DNA of 64,000 bases from positions 1 through 64,000 of the forward strand of contig JADJHZ010000002.1 in the NCBI GenBank assembly GCA_016707205.1. Direction: 5' to 3'. The notes beneath the pieces are model-generated. The model was not told the DNA's origin, did no database searches, and worked only from the letters and a program-made list of their open reading frames with translations. How positions within the stretch are numbered: position 1 is the stretch's first letter; the number at the start of each line of letters is the position of its first letter. This stretch comes from Haliscomenobacter sp. (GTDB taxonomy: Bacteria; Bacteroidota; Bacteroidia; Chitinophagales; Saprospiraceae). Below are positions 35,492 through 43,781 of this stretch, piece by piece. A program made the translations under genes and the position numbers.

Positions 35492-36382
35492 ATGAAAACA
35501 ATTGATCCGCAATCTATCCCCCATCCCGATCTGCATCAAATCCTCGTCAGCGCTGTAGCCCCCCGGCCGATCGCCTTTGTAAGCTCGATCGATGAAGAAG
35601 GAAGGCCTAACCTGGCGCCCTATAGTTTTTTCAACGTGTTTAGTTCCAACCCGCCCATCCTGATCTTTTCCAGCAATCGCAAGGGAACGACCAACGCCAT
35701 TAAAGATACGCTGCATAATGTAGAAGCGGTAAAGGAAGTGGTCGTGAATGTTGTTCCTTATTCTATCGTATGGCAAATGGCTGTCGCCAGTATAGAATAC
35801 TCCAAAGGGGAGGACGAATTTGTCAAATCGGGGCTAACCCCCCTGACGTCGGATCTGGTTCGTCCCTTTCGGGTGAAGGAGTCGCCGGTACAGATGGAAT
35901 GCAAGGTCTTGCAAATCATGCCTCTCGGTGATAAAGGCGGCGCAGGCAACCTGGTTATTTGCGAAATCCTGCGTATCCATATCGATGAAAACGTGTTCGA
36001 TTCGAACGGAAAAATTGATCCGCACCGGATCGACCTCATGGGGCGCATGGGTAGGGCATTTTACGCCCGCGCCAGCGGAGAGGCGGTTTATACGATCGCG
36101 CAGCCTTTTCTCCCGGTGGGAATCGGCTTTGACCGACTCCCTGAATCCGCCCGGAACAGCAACGTGCTCACGGGCAACGAGCTGGGGCAACTGGCGGGAA
36201 GGCCCGAAATGCCTGCTGCGGAAACCCTCGAAGCGCTGCGTCAGGAAAAACGGATACAAGACATCCTTTCGGCAAAAAACCCGGTGGAACGCTTACACCA
36301 GGAAGTCCGTTTGGAATTGGAAAAAAACCAGGCAGAGCGGGCGCTGAGCCTCGTTTGGCTGGCCGAGCAAACCCTGAACTAA
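35492..36382 (+). CDS. Flavin reductase-like FMN-binding protein
   Basis: 296 residues from the ATG at 35492. The N-terminal two thirds match the flavin reductase-like split-barrel family: SAVAPRPIAFVSSIDEEGRPNLAPYSFFNVFSSNPP, then the cofactor-side HNVEAVKEVVVNVV and an ESPVQMECKVLQI segment. Such proteins bind FMN and either reduce flavin or oxidise a substrate; the substrate cannot be read here. The last 80 residues (RQEKRIQDILSAKNPVERLHQEVRLELEKNQ) are helical and not typical of the core domain. The stop codon overlaps the stop of the convergent nucleotidyltransferase gene by three bases. Confidence 0.85.
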   Translation: MKTIDPQSIPHPDLHQILVSAVAPRPIAFVSSIDEEGRPNLAPYSFFNVFSSNPPILIFSSNRKGTTNAIKDTLHNVEAVKEVVVNVVPYSIVWQMAVASIEYSKGEDEFVKSGLTPLTSDLVRPFRVKESPVQMECKVLQIMPLGDKGGAGNLVICEILRIHIDENVFDSNGKIDPHRIDLMGRMGRAFYARASGEAVYTIAQPFLPVGIGFDRLPESARNSNVLTGNELGQLAGRPEMPAAETLEALRQEKRIQDILSAKNPVERLHQEVRLELEKNQAERALSLVWLAEQTLN

Positions 36383-37383
36383 GCCTGCGATCCGAAATCG
36401 ATCTCGGTATTATCCCCGATATTCAGACTTTGCCGCATCCCGGTAATGGAGGCGTCGTTGCCCACCACGGATTTTTGCAGAATAATCTCTTTAATGGAAG
36501 CGAAATTTCCGATGATGGAGTCTTTTACAATGGAATAACTGATCTGAACATTATCCCCAATCGTCACGTGGGGGCCAATGATGGAGTTCGTGATCTCGCA
36601 TTGGCTGCCTATACTCACCGGATGAATGATGATCGAATTATCGAACGGGGGAAGGTTGGGGGACGCATACCCCTCCCGGTCCAGCAAGATCGCATTCGCT
36701 TCCAGAAGCACTTCCTTCTTTCCGCAATTGAACCAGTTGTCGACCTCCACGGTGCTGAATTCCACTTTCTTTTCGATCATGCGCATCAGCGCGTCCGTCA
36801 GAGGAAATTCGCCTTCGCTGCGAATATTATTCGCTACGTTGAACTCCAACGACTCGATAAAAACAGGCACTTCTTTGATCCGGTAAAATCCGACCATGGC
36901 CAGATTGGATTTGGGAATTCTGGGCTTTTCAATCACTTTGGAGACAAAGCCATCGTCGCCAAATTCCACCACCCCGTATTCTCTGGGGTCCTGGACCTTT
37001 TTCACCCCCAGGCACGAAGTGGGTTCCCGGAGAACCCGCTCAAAATCCAAATCGATGATGGCATCGCCGAAAAAGATCATGAGTTCTTCTGCGTCGCGGA
37101 AATACTCCCGGGCTATATAAAGCGCATGGGCAGATCCCAGCCGTTCCTCCTGCTGAACAAACTCTTTTTGGATTTCCGGATACGCGTGTTCCACGTAGTC
37201 CCGAATCTTTTCGCCCAGGTAGCCGATAACAAAAACGAATTCCTGAATGCCGATGCCGATAAGCTGGTCGATGATAAAAGAAAGGATAGGCTTTCCGGCC
37301 ACCGGGATCAAGGGCTTGGGCTGAGTATACGTCAACGGGCGCAAGCGAATGCCCGCCCCTGCAACCGGAATAACCGCCTTCAT
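36379..37383 (-). CDS. Sugar-1-phosphate nucleotidyltransferase with left-handed beta-helix tail
   Basis: 334 residues from the ATG at 37383. The N-terminal catalytic domain carries the nucleotide-binding signature GAGIRLRPLTYTQPKPLIP. The metal-site aspartate is in IFFGDAIID, and a second lobe has EKPRIPKSNLAMVGFYRI. The C-terminal 100 residues hold hexapeptide-like repeats (IIHPVSIGSQCEITNSIIG, VTIGDNVQ), typical of a left-handed beta-helix. This resembles glucose-1-phosphate thymidylyl- or uridylyltransferases that activate sugars for surface polysaccharides; the sugar is not determined. It lies 60 bases downstream of the nuclease-like gene in the same direction, and the two may be cotranscribed. 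Confidence 0.88.
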   Translation of the reverse strand: MKAVIPVAGAGIRLRPLTYTQPKPLIPVAGKPILSFIIDQLIGIGIQEFVFVIGYLGEKIRDYVEHAYPEIQKEFVQQEERLGSAHALYIAREYFRDAEELMIFFGDAIIDLDFERVLREPTSCLGVKKVQDPREYGVVEFGDDGFVSKVIEKPRIPKSNLAMVGFYRIKEVPVFIESLEFNVANNIRSEGEFPLTDALMRMIEKKVEFSTVEVDNWFNCGKKEVLLEANAILLDREGYASPNLPPFDNSIIIHPVSIGSQCEITNSIIGPHVTIGDNVQISYSIVKDSIIGNFASIKEIILQKSVVGNDASITGMRQSLNIGDNTEIDFGSQA

Positions 37384-37442
37384 AAAAGCACATATTTGAA
37401 TACTTTCGAAAGATAGAACAAACACCGGACGCGCACAAGTTC

Positions 37443-38030
37443 TCAGACTCTGATCTGTAAATCCGGTTCAAATGGGTTTTGGGAAAACGGAAGGATGTCG
37501 ATTTGAAGGTTTCTGCCCTCCACTTCCCGGTTCGCAACTTCCTGAATCAAAGAAGCCAAATGGGCTTGATCCGCTTGCAGCCCCATCCAGCAAATCATCG
37601 ATACCCGGAAATCCATCAGTTTCCGCGCGTGGGTCCAGAAATACCACTCAGGAGCAGCCTGTTTCATCCAGGGCAGAAAAGGGTAGGCCAGGCGGTAACC
37701 TAACCGGGTTTGAAAGTAGCGGTGGATCAGGTCTATGGCGCGCAGGGTGTCCTGCATTTTAGAGGCCAGTGAAGCGCCAATAGCTTCCGGAGCAGCCAGG
37801 CGTTGGGAGATCTGCCGGTAGCGGCGGCCATCCGGATCGGGGAGGTAATTTTTCACTTCCATCAACACGAGGTGATCCCTGTTGTGCATGCCGAGAAAAT
37901 CCACTCCCTTCAGGCCTGCCCCGCTAAGCCCCTGAAAAAAGGTGTGTTTATCGTAAGGACGAACGAGCCAATTCTGGTTAAAGACAAATGACACCCCGCT
38001 CTCCTGAAAAACGACGGGATTAATCGCCAC
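37443..38030 (-). CDS. Hypothetical protein with a PD-(D/E)XK nuclease-like motif, overlapping atpG
   Basis: 195 residues, no signal peptide. The segment GVDFLGMHNRDHLVLMEVKNYL contains aspartate 44, a hydrophobic strand and E58-V-K60, which has the spacing of the PD-(D/E)XK nuclease core (D-X13-E-X-K). Elsewhere it has helices and tryptophans but no other motif I recognise. The start codon lies inside the last eleven bases of atpG, so translation is probably coupled to the ATP synthase genes. It may be a nuclease-fold protein with a structural role; function is unknown and the motif alone is weak evidence. Confidence 0.55.
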   Translation of the reverse strand: MAINPVVFQESGVSFVFNQNWLVRPYDKHTFFQGLSGAGLKGVDFLGMHNRDHLVLMEVKNYLPDPDGRRYRQISQRLAAPEAIGASLASKMQDTLRAIDLIHRYFQTRLGYRLAYPFLPWMKQAAPEWYFWTHARKLMDFRVSMICWMGLQADQAHLASLIQEVANREVEGRNLQIDILPFSQNPFEPDLQIRV

Positions 38031-38922
38031 CGGAAAGGGCTGCGGCGCCGCCCACGATCTCCAGGATCTCCTTGGTGATGGATTCCTGGCGCGCTTTGTT
38101 GTAACTGATCCGCAGGTCGCGCAAGATCTCGCTGGCGTTCTCCGTGGCCTTATCCATCGCCGTCATCCGGGCGCCGTGTTCCGAAGCATGGGTGTCGAGG
38201 TTAAATTTGAAGAACTGGGTCTTCAGGATGCTTGGGATCAGGTATTCCAGGAGCGTAGCCATATCGGGCTCAAAAAGGTAGTTGGCGCGCAGGGAGGTCG
38301 TCTTTTGGCCTTCCGTTTTGATCGGGGGGACCGGGAGAAATTGTTCGATTTCAGCGTATTGAACGCCCGCGTTTTTGAACCGCCCGTAGGCTACCTCAAT
38401 GTGGTCGTATTCTTTTTTCTCAAAAGCAGTCATCAGGCGTTGTGCAACCTGGGAAACGCTATCGAAGCTCAAGTCGCTGAACAGATGCACATAATCGGAG
38501 ATGATGTTGCAATCCGGGTAGCGTTTCATGAAGAACTCATACCCCCGTTTGCCGATACACAAGATGTCGAGCTTGCCATTGGCGCGAACAGCCGCAAATT
38601 TTCCCTGAATAGCAGCCACAGCGGCTTTTTGCACGTTGGTGTTGAAGGCGCCGCAAAGTCCGCGGTTGGAAGTGATCACCACCAGGCAAGCCCGCTCCAC
38701 AGGGCGTACCTGTCCGTATACCGAAGAGGTTTCTCCTTCCAGATTGGAAAGGATATTGCGCAGCATATGGTTTTGCTTTTCCGCATATGGGCGCATCTGT
38801 AAAATAGCCTGCTGAGCCCGGCGCAATTTAGCCGCCGAGACCATTTTCATCGCCTTGGTGATTTGCTGGGTATTGACCACCGAGCGGATGCGTTCGCGTA
38901 CCTCTTTTAAATTAGCTGCCAT
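38020..38922 (-). CDS. atpG: ATP synthase F1 gamma subunit
   Basis: 300 residues. The N terminus LKEVRERIRSVVNTQQITKAMKMVSAAKLRRAQ and the C terminus HASEHGARMTAMDKATENASEIL with SYNKARQESITKEILEIVGGA are the two coiled-coil helices of the rotating shaft. Between them VVITSNRGLCGAFNTNV is the family signature. Gamma rotates inside the alpha-beta hexamer and couples proton flow to catalysis. It ends the core cluster B-E-F-H-A-G; beta and epsilon are encoded elsewhere, as usual in Bacteroidota. Confidence 0.97.
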   Translation of the reverse strand: MAANLKEVRERIRSVVNTQQITKAMKMVSAAKLRRAQQAILQMRPYAEKQNHMLRNILSNLEGETSSVYGQVRPVERACLVVITSNRGLCGAFNTNVQKAAVAAIQGKFAAVRANGKLDILCIGKRGYEFFMKRYPDCNIISDYVHLFSDLSFDSVSQVAQRLMTAFEKKEYDHIEVAYGRFKNAGVQYAEIEQFLPVPPIKTEGQKTTSLRANYLFEPDMATLLEYLIPSILKTQFFKFNLDTHASEHGARMTAMDKATENASEILRDLRISYNKARQESITKEILEIVGGAAALSGGD

Positions 38923-38996
38923 CGGAATATGATACTAAAAGCAGTGTTGCCGGCGCAAGCTAAACCAAGTCCGGCAACGCTGTATGATCAATTTGA

Positions 38997-40601
38997 CTAT
39001 TTTTTAAACGTTCCCGCCAACTCCGACGCCAAACTGCGAAGCTGATCGGTATCTTCTTTTTCCAGTTTGCCGGCTTTGAAGTTTTCCAGCACCTGAGGGA
39101 AGCGGTGTTCCAGGGTGGTGAGGAAAGCGAGTTCAAAATCGTGCACCCGGTTCACGGGGATATCCTTGAGCAAACCGTTGGTGCCCAGGAAGATAATGGC
39201 CACCTGTTTTTCTACGGAAACCGGAGAATATTGGGGCTGTTTGAGAATCTCTACGTTGCGTTTGCCTTTTTCCAGAACGGCGAGGGTGGATGCATCCAGG
39301 TCGGAACCGAATTTGGAGAAGGCTTCCAATTCCCTGTACTGAGCCTGATCCAGCTTCAACGTACCCGCTACTTTCTTCATGGACTTGATCTGGGCGTTCC
39401 CCCCTACCCGGGATACGGAGATCCCCACGTTGATCGCAGGACGGATACCGGCATTAAAGAGGTTGGACTCCAGGAAGATCTGCCCGTCGGTAATGGAGAT
39501 CACGTTGGTGGGGATGTAGGCGGAAACGTCGCCTGCCTGCGTTTCAATGATAGGCAGCGCCGTCAGGGAACCGCCGCCCTTGATCAGTGGCTGTCCTTGT
39601 GCATCCCTGGCTTCTTGTAGGGAAGCCGGGAGGTCGTTCATATTGCGGGCAATATCGTCGTTGGCAATGATCTTTGCGGCGCGCTCCAGTAACCGGGAGT
39701 GCAGGTAGAAAACGTCGCCCGGATAAGCTTCGCGGCCGGGAGGACGGCGAAGCAAAAGGGAAACCTCGCGATAGGCAACGGCCTGCTTGGAAAGATCGTC
39801 GAAAACGATCAGCGCGGGGCGGCCTGTATCGCGGAAGAATTCGCCGATCGCCGCTCCGGCAAACGGAGCGAAGAACTGCAAGGGTGCGGGATCAGAAGCC
39901 GATGCCGACACAATCACCGTATAATCCATGGCGCCATACTCCTGAAGGGTACGCGCTACCTGAGCCGTCGTTGAAGCCTTTTGGCCTATAGAAACATAGA
40001 TGCAATACACGGGTTTACCCGCTTCGAAAAATTCGCGCTGGTTGATGATGGTGTCAATTGCAATAGACGTCTTACCGGTCTGACGATCGCCGATGATCAA
40101 TTCGCGCTGGCCCCGGCCGACAGGGATCATCGCGTCGATGGCCTTAATACCGGTTTGGAGCGGTTCGGATACGGGTTGGCGATAGATGACCCCGGGGGCT
40201 TTGCGCTCCAGCGGCATTTCATATCTGGTCCCGGAAATGGGGCCGCGGCCATCGATAGGTTGCCCCAAAGGGTTAACAACGCGTCCGACAAACCCTTCGC
40301 CCACTTCGATGGAAGCAATGCGGCCGGTACGGTGCACCCGGGAACCTTCGCGAATATTATCGCTGGCGCCCATCAAAACCACCCCGACGTTGTCTTCTTC
40401 CAGGTTCAGCACGATGGCTTGTACCCCCGTTTCGAACTCCACCAACTCGCCCGATTGCGCGTTATTGAGCCCATAAACCCGGGCAATACCGTCGCCTACC
40501 TGAAGGACGGTACCGTACTCCTCGAGTTCTGCCGTATTGCTAAAGCCAGAAATTTGCTGCTTGAGTATTTGGGATATTTCTTCAGGTCTTACATCAACCA
40601 T
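38997..40601 (-). CDS. atpA: ATP synthase F1 alpha subunit
   Basis: 534 residues from the ATG at 40601 (MVDVRPEEISQILKQQISG); the frame extends to 40622. The Walker A loop is GDRQTGKTS. Other stretches are PGREAYPGDVFYLHSRLLERAA, the catalytic-interface arginine in ISVSRVGGNAQIKSMKKVAG, and the usual C-terminal helices. Alpha carries the non-catalytic nucleotide sites of F1 and contributes the arginine finger to the catalytic sites on beta. It is 74 bases upstream of atpG and 76 bases downstream of atpH. Confidence 0.98.
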   Translation of the reverse strand: MVDVRPEEISQILKQQISGFSNTAELEEYGTVLQVGDGIARVYGLNNAQSGELVEFETGVQAIVLNLEEDNVGVVLMGASDNIREGSRVHRTGRIASIEVGEGFVGRVVNPLGQPIDGRGPISGTRYEMPLERKAPGVIYRQPVSEPLQTGIKAIDAMIPVGRGQRELIIGDRQTGKTSIAIDTIINQREFFEAGKPVYCIYVSIGQKASTTAQVARTLQEYGAMDYTVIVSASASDPAPLQFFAPFAGAAIGEFFRDTGRPALIVFDDLSKQAVAYREVSLLLRRPPGREAYPGDVFYLHSRLLERAAKIIANDDIARNMNDLPASLQEARDAQGQPLIKGGGSLTALPIIETQAGDVSAYIPTNVISITDGQIFLESNLFNAGIRPAINVGISVSRVGGNAQIKSMKKVAGTLKLDQAQYRELEAFSKFGSDLDASTLAVLEKGKRNVEILKQPQYSPVSVEKQVAIIFLGTNGLLKDIPVNRVHDFELAFLTTLEHRFPQVLENFKAGKLEKEDTDQLRSLASELAGTFKK

Positions 40602-40677
40602 GGCTAAAATTTTATTCCCCACGCAGGGGCTGATTTACGATTGAATTGGATCAATATAATATAACGAAGACCGCTGG

Positions 40678-41250
40678 TTAGCGGGCAACAATTTTCGACT
40701 CGTACAGGTTCGTGGTAAATTCCTTTTTCAAATTCGCCAGTTGGTGCTTCAGGGTCGCATCGTACACCTGGTCATCCACCTCCACAATAAACCCTCCAAC
40801 CAGGGAGGGATCAACTTTTACCACAAATTCCACATGCTCGAATCCGATCGCACTGGCCTCGATCTTCTTTTGCAATACCGTTAGCTGCTCCGGAGTAAGT
40901 TCGGTGGCAGAAATGATGCGAACGACAGAGATATGCTTGATTTCCCGGTATTGGTCCATAAATTCCCCGGCGATATCCACCAAATAAGCCTCCCGTTGTT
41001 TCGTGGTCAGGATAATCATGAACTTCAACGTGAGTTCGTCCAGTTTGCCGCTGAACATGGCTTCCAGAATGGAGCGTTTGCGGGAATGCTGGATTACCGG
41101 GCTTTTCAGGAAATTGACAAAATCTTTGCTTTCGCGGATCAGCTTCTGGATGGCCTCCACGTCTTCCTTGATCCGCTCCAGCCGGTTTTGTTCGACGGCC
41201 AGATCGATCAGGGATTTGGCATAACGGGAAGCAACTCGTTTTATAGACAT
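40678..41250 (-). CDS. atpH: ATP synthase F1 delta subunit
   Basis: 190 residues. The N terminus (RVASRYAKSLIDLAVEQNRL) and the C-terminal DPSLVGGFIVEVDDQVYDATLKHQL fit the delta/OSCP family, which joins the peripheral stalk to the top of F1. The gene sits in the expected order between atpF and atpA. Start at 41250 has the AAACGAGTTG context typical of Bacteroidota, with no Shine-Dalgarno. Confidence 0.95.
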   Translation of the reverse strand: MSIKRVASRYAKSLIDLAVEQNRLERIKEDVEAIQKLIRESKDFVNFLKSPVIQHSRKRSILEAMFSGKLDELTLKFMIILTTKQREAYLVDIAGEFMDQYREIKHISVVRIISATELTPEQLTVLQKKIEASAIGFEHVEFVVKVDPSLVGGFIVEVDDQVYDATLKHQLANLKKEFTTNLYESKIVAR

Positions 41251-41287
41251 TTGCCTGGTTTTTTAGTGGGCAACAAGGAGGCTCTGA

Positions 41288-41803
41288 TTAGTTCAGTTTA
41301 AAATCGTCCACCAGCTTTTGGGCCAGCGTTTCCTGGTTAGCTTTGTCCTTAAGCTGACCAATCAGCAGTTTTTCGGCAATGGAAATAGCCATGGCGCCCA
41401 CTTCGTTTTTCACGTTGGTCATGACCTCCAGTTTCATATGCTCGATATCGGCTTTTGCCGAAATGACGATTTTTTGCGCTTCCTCTTTGGCCCTTTCTTT
41501 GGCTTCCTTGATGATATTATCCTTGGCTTCTTTCGCTTCCTTCAGGATAGCCACACGCTCTTCCTGTGCCTGTTTCAGAAGCTGTTCATTGGTAGTCTGG
41601 AGTTGAGCCATTTCTTCTCGGGCGCGTTTGGCCTGGTCGAGCGAATGTTGAATATCCTCCTCCCGTTTTTTAAGGGCGCGCTGGATAGGTTTGAACGCAA
41701 ACGTACCCAGACCGAACCATACAATGAGGAAAATGAGCATGGTCCAGAAGAAAATCCCAAATTCAGGGAGGATAGGGGAAAATTCAGAAGCCAGAAAAAT
41801 CAT
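41288..41803 (-). CDS. atpF: ATP synthase F0 b subunit
   Basis: 171 residues from the ATG at 41803 (MIFLASEFSPILPEFG). One N-terminal membrane helix (FFWTMLIFLIVWFGLGTF) is followed by a long charged helix of heptads (KKREEDIQHSLDQAKRAREEMAQL onwards) that forms the peripheral stalk dimer, and a C-terminal part that binds delta. It lies 37 bases upstream of atpH. The longer frame to 41827 adds a weak N-terminal extension. Confidence 0.95.
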   Translation of the reverse strand: MIFLASEFSPILPEFGIFFWTMLIFLIVWFGLGTFAFKPIQRALKKREEDIQHSLDQAKRAREEMAQLQTTNEQLLKQAQEERVAILKEAKEAKDNIIKEAKERAKEEAQKIVISAKADIEHMKLEVMTNVKNEVGAMAISIAEKLLIGQLKDKANQETLAQKLVDDFKLN

Positions 41804-41907
41804 GGTTATTCCCGGTTTTATTGGCAATTAATAATGGACTCTTTTTGGAGTCCGCCCGGCCAACCGCCGGGCGGATTTCCTTTTCGTTGTTGCTGTAAGC
41901 GCTTCGA

Positions 41908-42111
41908 TTAAAAGAAGAATGCACCTACGATAGCGAACAGCGCGGCGCCCTCGATAAGAGCTGCTGCGATGATCATCGTCGTACGGATGTCGCCGGATAC
42001 TTCCGGCTGGCGAGCAATAGCTTCCATTGCGCGGCCTCCAATCTGGCCAATGCCAAGACCTGCGCCAAGTACGGCCAGACCTGCACCTACAGCTGCTAAC
42101 GTTCCAGTCAT
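41908..42111 (-). CDS. atpE: ATP synthase F0 c subunit
   Basis: 67 residues from the ATG at 42111; a longer frame to 42219 is not needed. Two membrane helices joined by a polar loop (AIARQPEVSGDIR) form the proteolipid hairpin. The ion-carrying glutamate is in ALIEGAALF. GIGQIGG lies in the first helix. The residue after the glutamate is glycine rather than serine or threonine, which favours proton rather than sodium coupling. The ring of c subunits turns the rotor. It sits between atpB and atpF. Confidence 0.95.
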   Translation of the reverse strand: MTGTLAAVGAGLAVLGAGLGIGQIGGRAMEAIARQPEVSGDIRTTMIIAAALIEGAALFAIVGAFFF

Positions 42112-42184
42112 GATCGAAAAATTATAATGGTTATAAATAATCAATTTCAACAACGCCTCAGGCACACGCTGGCTCTGCGATGTT

Positions 42185-43354
42185 TTAGTGATGCGCCTCC
42201 TCGTGGTGATGCTCTTCAATGGCCGAGCCGATATACAAGGAGGTCAGCAATGCAAAAATGAAGGCCTGGAGGAAAGCGACGAACAGCTCCAACAGGTTCA
42301 TAACGACCACAAACAACGTAGCCAGGACGCCGCCGCCAATGGCGCCGCCCAGGTTGCGGCCATTATCCCCAAGGATGAACACCATGCCCACCAAGCACAG
42401 AATGATTACGTGCCCCGCCGTAATGTTGGCGAAGAGACGGATCAGCAAAGTGAACGGCTTGATGAAGATACTGGCAAATTCAATCGGCGCCAGCAGGAAA
42501 CGGATCGGCACCGGAACGCCCGGCATCCAGAAAATATGCTGCCAGTAATGCCTGTTTCCGCTAAAGGTCACCACCAACAACGTAAATAAAGCCAGCGCCA
42601 TGGTCGTCGCCAGATTTCCCGTAATGTTGGCGCTGCCCGGAAAGATCGGAATCAATCCCATCAAATTGCAAAAAAGGATAAAAAAGAAGAGCGACATGAC
42701 AAACGGCAAATACCGCTCGTACCGGGGACCAATATTGGGCTTGATCACCTCATCCCGCATAAAGGTAAAGATCGTTTCCATTAACGACTGCAGGCCTCGT
42801 GGCGCCTGGCCCTCCCGCCTCGCATACGCGCGCCGTACGCTGATGAAAATGACAAACATCAGAACCACCGCTACCAGCATGGAAAATACATTCTTCGAAA
42901 TCGAAAAATCGATCCAGGACGATGACTTTAACAGGGTCGAAGGCTTTTCCAACGCGTGGGCTTCTCCGTGGTGGTAGGCGAAGTATTGAAGCCCTTTCCC
43001 TCCATCGGGGTTGGCCTTGGCAACCGTGGAGTCGATATGCTCCAGATGCATGCTTTCGTTCCATCCTTTGATCCGCTTCACGTCCCCATGGTCAAGTACG
43101 TAGCCGTTCACCACCTGGTGCCCGTGCTCAAATGCACTGGACATAAACACCTCCAGCCCGGCGTCTTTGGAGTATAAAATACAGGGAAGCGGAATATGCA
43201 CGCTGCCAAAAAGATGGAACTCGTTGGCATCGGCAATGTGTTCCATCACATAGTCGATATACGGTTTTTCCGGCTCCGCTTTCTCGCTGGCATAAGCGGG
43301 GATGGCCGAGAGCCCTAGAAAGAAGAGAAGAAAAAAAAGCGCGCGGAATTTCAT
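42185..43354 (-). CDS. atpB: ATP synthase F0 a subunit, long form
   Basis: 389 residues from the ATG at 43354; other in-frame starts at 43384 and 43435 are possible. A signal-like N terminus (ALFFLLFFLGLSAIPAYA) and about 130 extra N-terminal residues precede the core, a long form I recall from Bacteroidota. The core has membrane helices and the essential arginine in TLLIRLFANITAGH. It provides the half-channels through which protons reach the c ring. The C-terminal tail is histidine-rich (EEHHHEEAHH). A TACCTTTG box lies 40 bases upstream of 43354. Confidence 0.92.
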   Translation of the reverse strand: MKFRALFFLLFFLGLSAIPAYASEKAEPEKPYIDYVMEHIADANEFHLFGSVHIPLPCILYSKDAGLEVFMSSAFEHGHQVVNGYVLDHGDVKRIKGWNESMHLEHIDSTVAKANPDGGKGLQYFAYHHGEAHALEKPSTLLKSSSWIDFSISKNVFSMLVAVVLMFVIFISVRRAYARREGQAPRGLQSLMETIFTFMRDEVIKPNIGPRYERYLPFVMSLFFFILFCNLMGLIPIFPGSANITGNLATTMALALFTLLVVTFSGNRHYWQHIFWMPGVPVPIRFLLAPIEFASIFIKPFTLLIRLFANITAGHVIILCLVGMVFILGDNGRNLGGAIGGGVLATLFVVVMNLLELFVAFLQAFIFALLTSLYIGSAIEEHHHEEAHH

Positions 43355-43393
43355 ATATAGCGTTCTATATTTATCGTTTTTCATAAACCGGTG

Positions 43394-43401
43394 CAAAGGT
43401 A
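43394..43401 (-). promoter_or_regulatory. -7 box of the ATP synthase operon (TACCTTTG)
   Basis: TACCTTTG on the minus strand matches TAnnTTTG; the predicted start near 43390 gives a leader of about 36 bases to 43354. Confidence 0.5.
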
Positions 43402-43694
43402 TATACTTTAAACAGTTTACGAAAAGGAAATCCACTTTTTTTGCCCGGATTAAATAAAAGCCGACCTATTGATTGCCAAATACTTAGAAACAATAATCGA
43501 CGGTCCCCTTTCTCCTTATCGCGCTATTAAGAAGAACCACCAAAAATACAGCCCCCAACCCCTTAGATTCCCAAATTAAATTTTATTCCCCGCCGTTTTT
43601 TGCGTACACTCGCACGTTGAAAGGGGCTCAATCGCCCCAAGCAGAACGCGTTGAACCTTTTTTCACTTCGCTCCTTTTTAAAGGACGTATTAAA

Positions 43695-43768
43695 GGATGT
43701 AGAGGATGTAAAGGATGTAGAGGACTTTCCTCATCGCTAACTTTACATCCTTTACATCCTCTACCTCC
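43695..43768. repeat. 9-nt tandem repeats in inverted order, forming a long hairpin before nadB
   Basis: GGATGTAGA, GGATGTAAA, GGATGTAGA run at 43695-43721. After a 20-base loop, TTTACATCC, TTTACATCC, TCTACCTCC run at 43742-43768. The two arms pair at 25 of 27 positions. The nadB ATG is 13 bases beyond the second arm, so the hairpin lies in or just before the leader. Confidence 0.85.
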
Positions 43769-43781
43769 TAACAACAAAACG

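Larger units (their letters stand above)
43355..43781. other. Divergent intergenic region atpB / nadB
   Basis: 427 bases without a supported gene. It holds the atpB -7 box (43394-43401, minus strand), an AT-rich stretch near 43440-43500, and the hairpin of 9-nt repeats at 43695-43768 just before nadB. No nadB -7 box with the full consensus is visible. Confidence 0.6.

Noticed and set aside
36379..36382. Overlap of flavin reductase and nucleotidyltransferase stop codons as a sign of misannotation
   Set aside because: Both proteins end normally for their families; the overlap is ordinary convergent packing.
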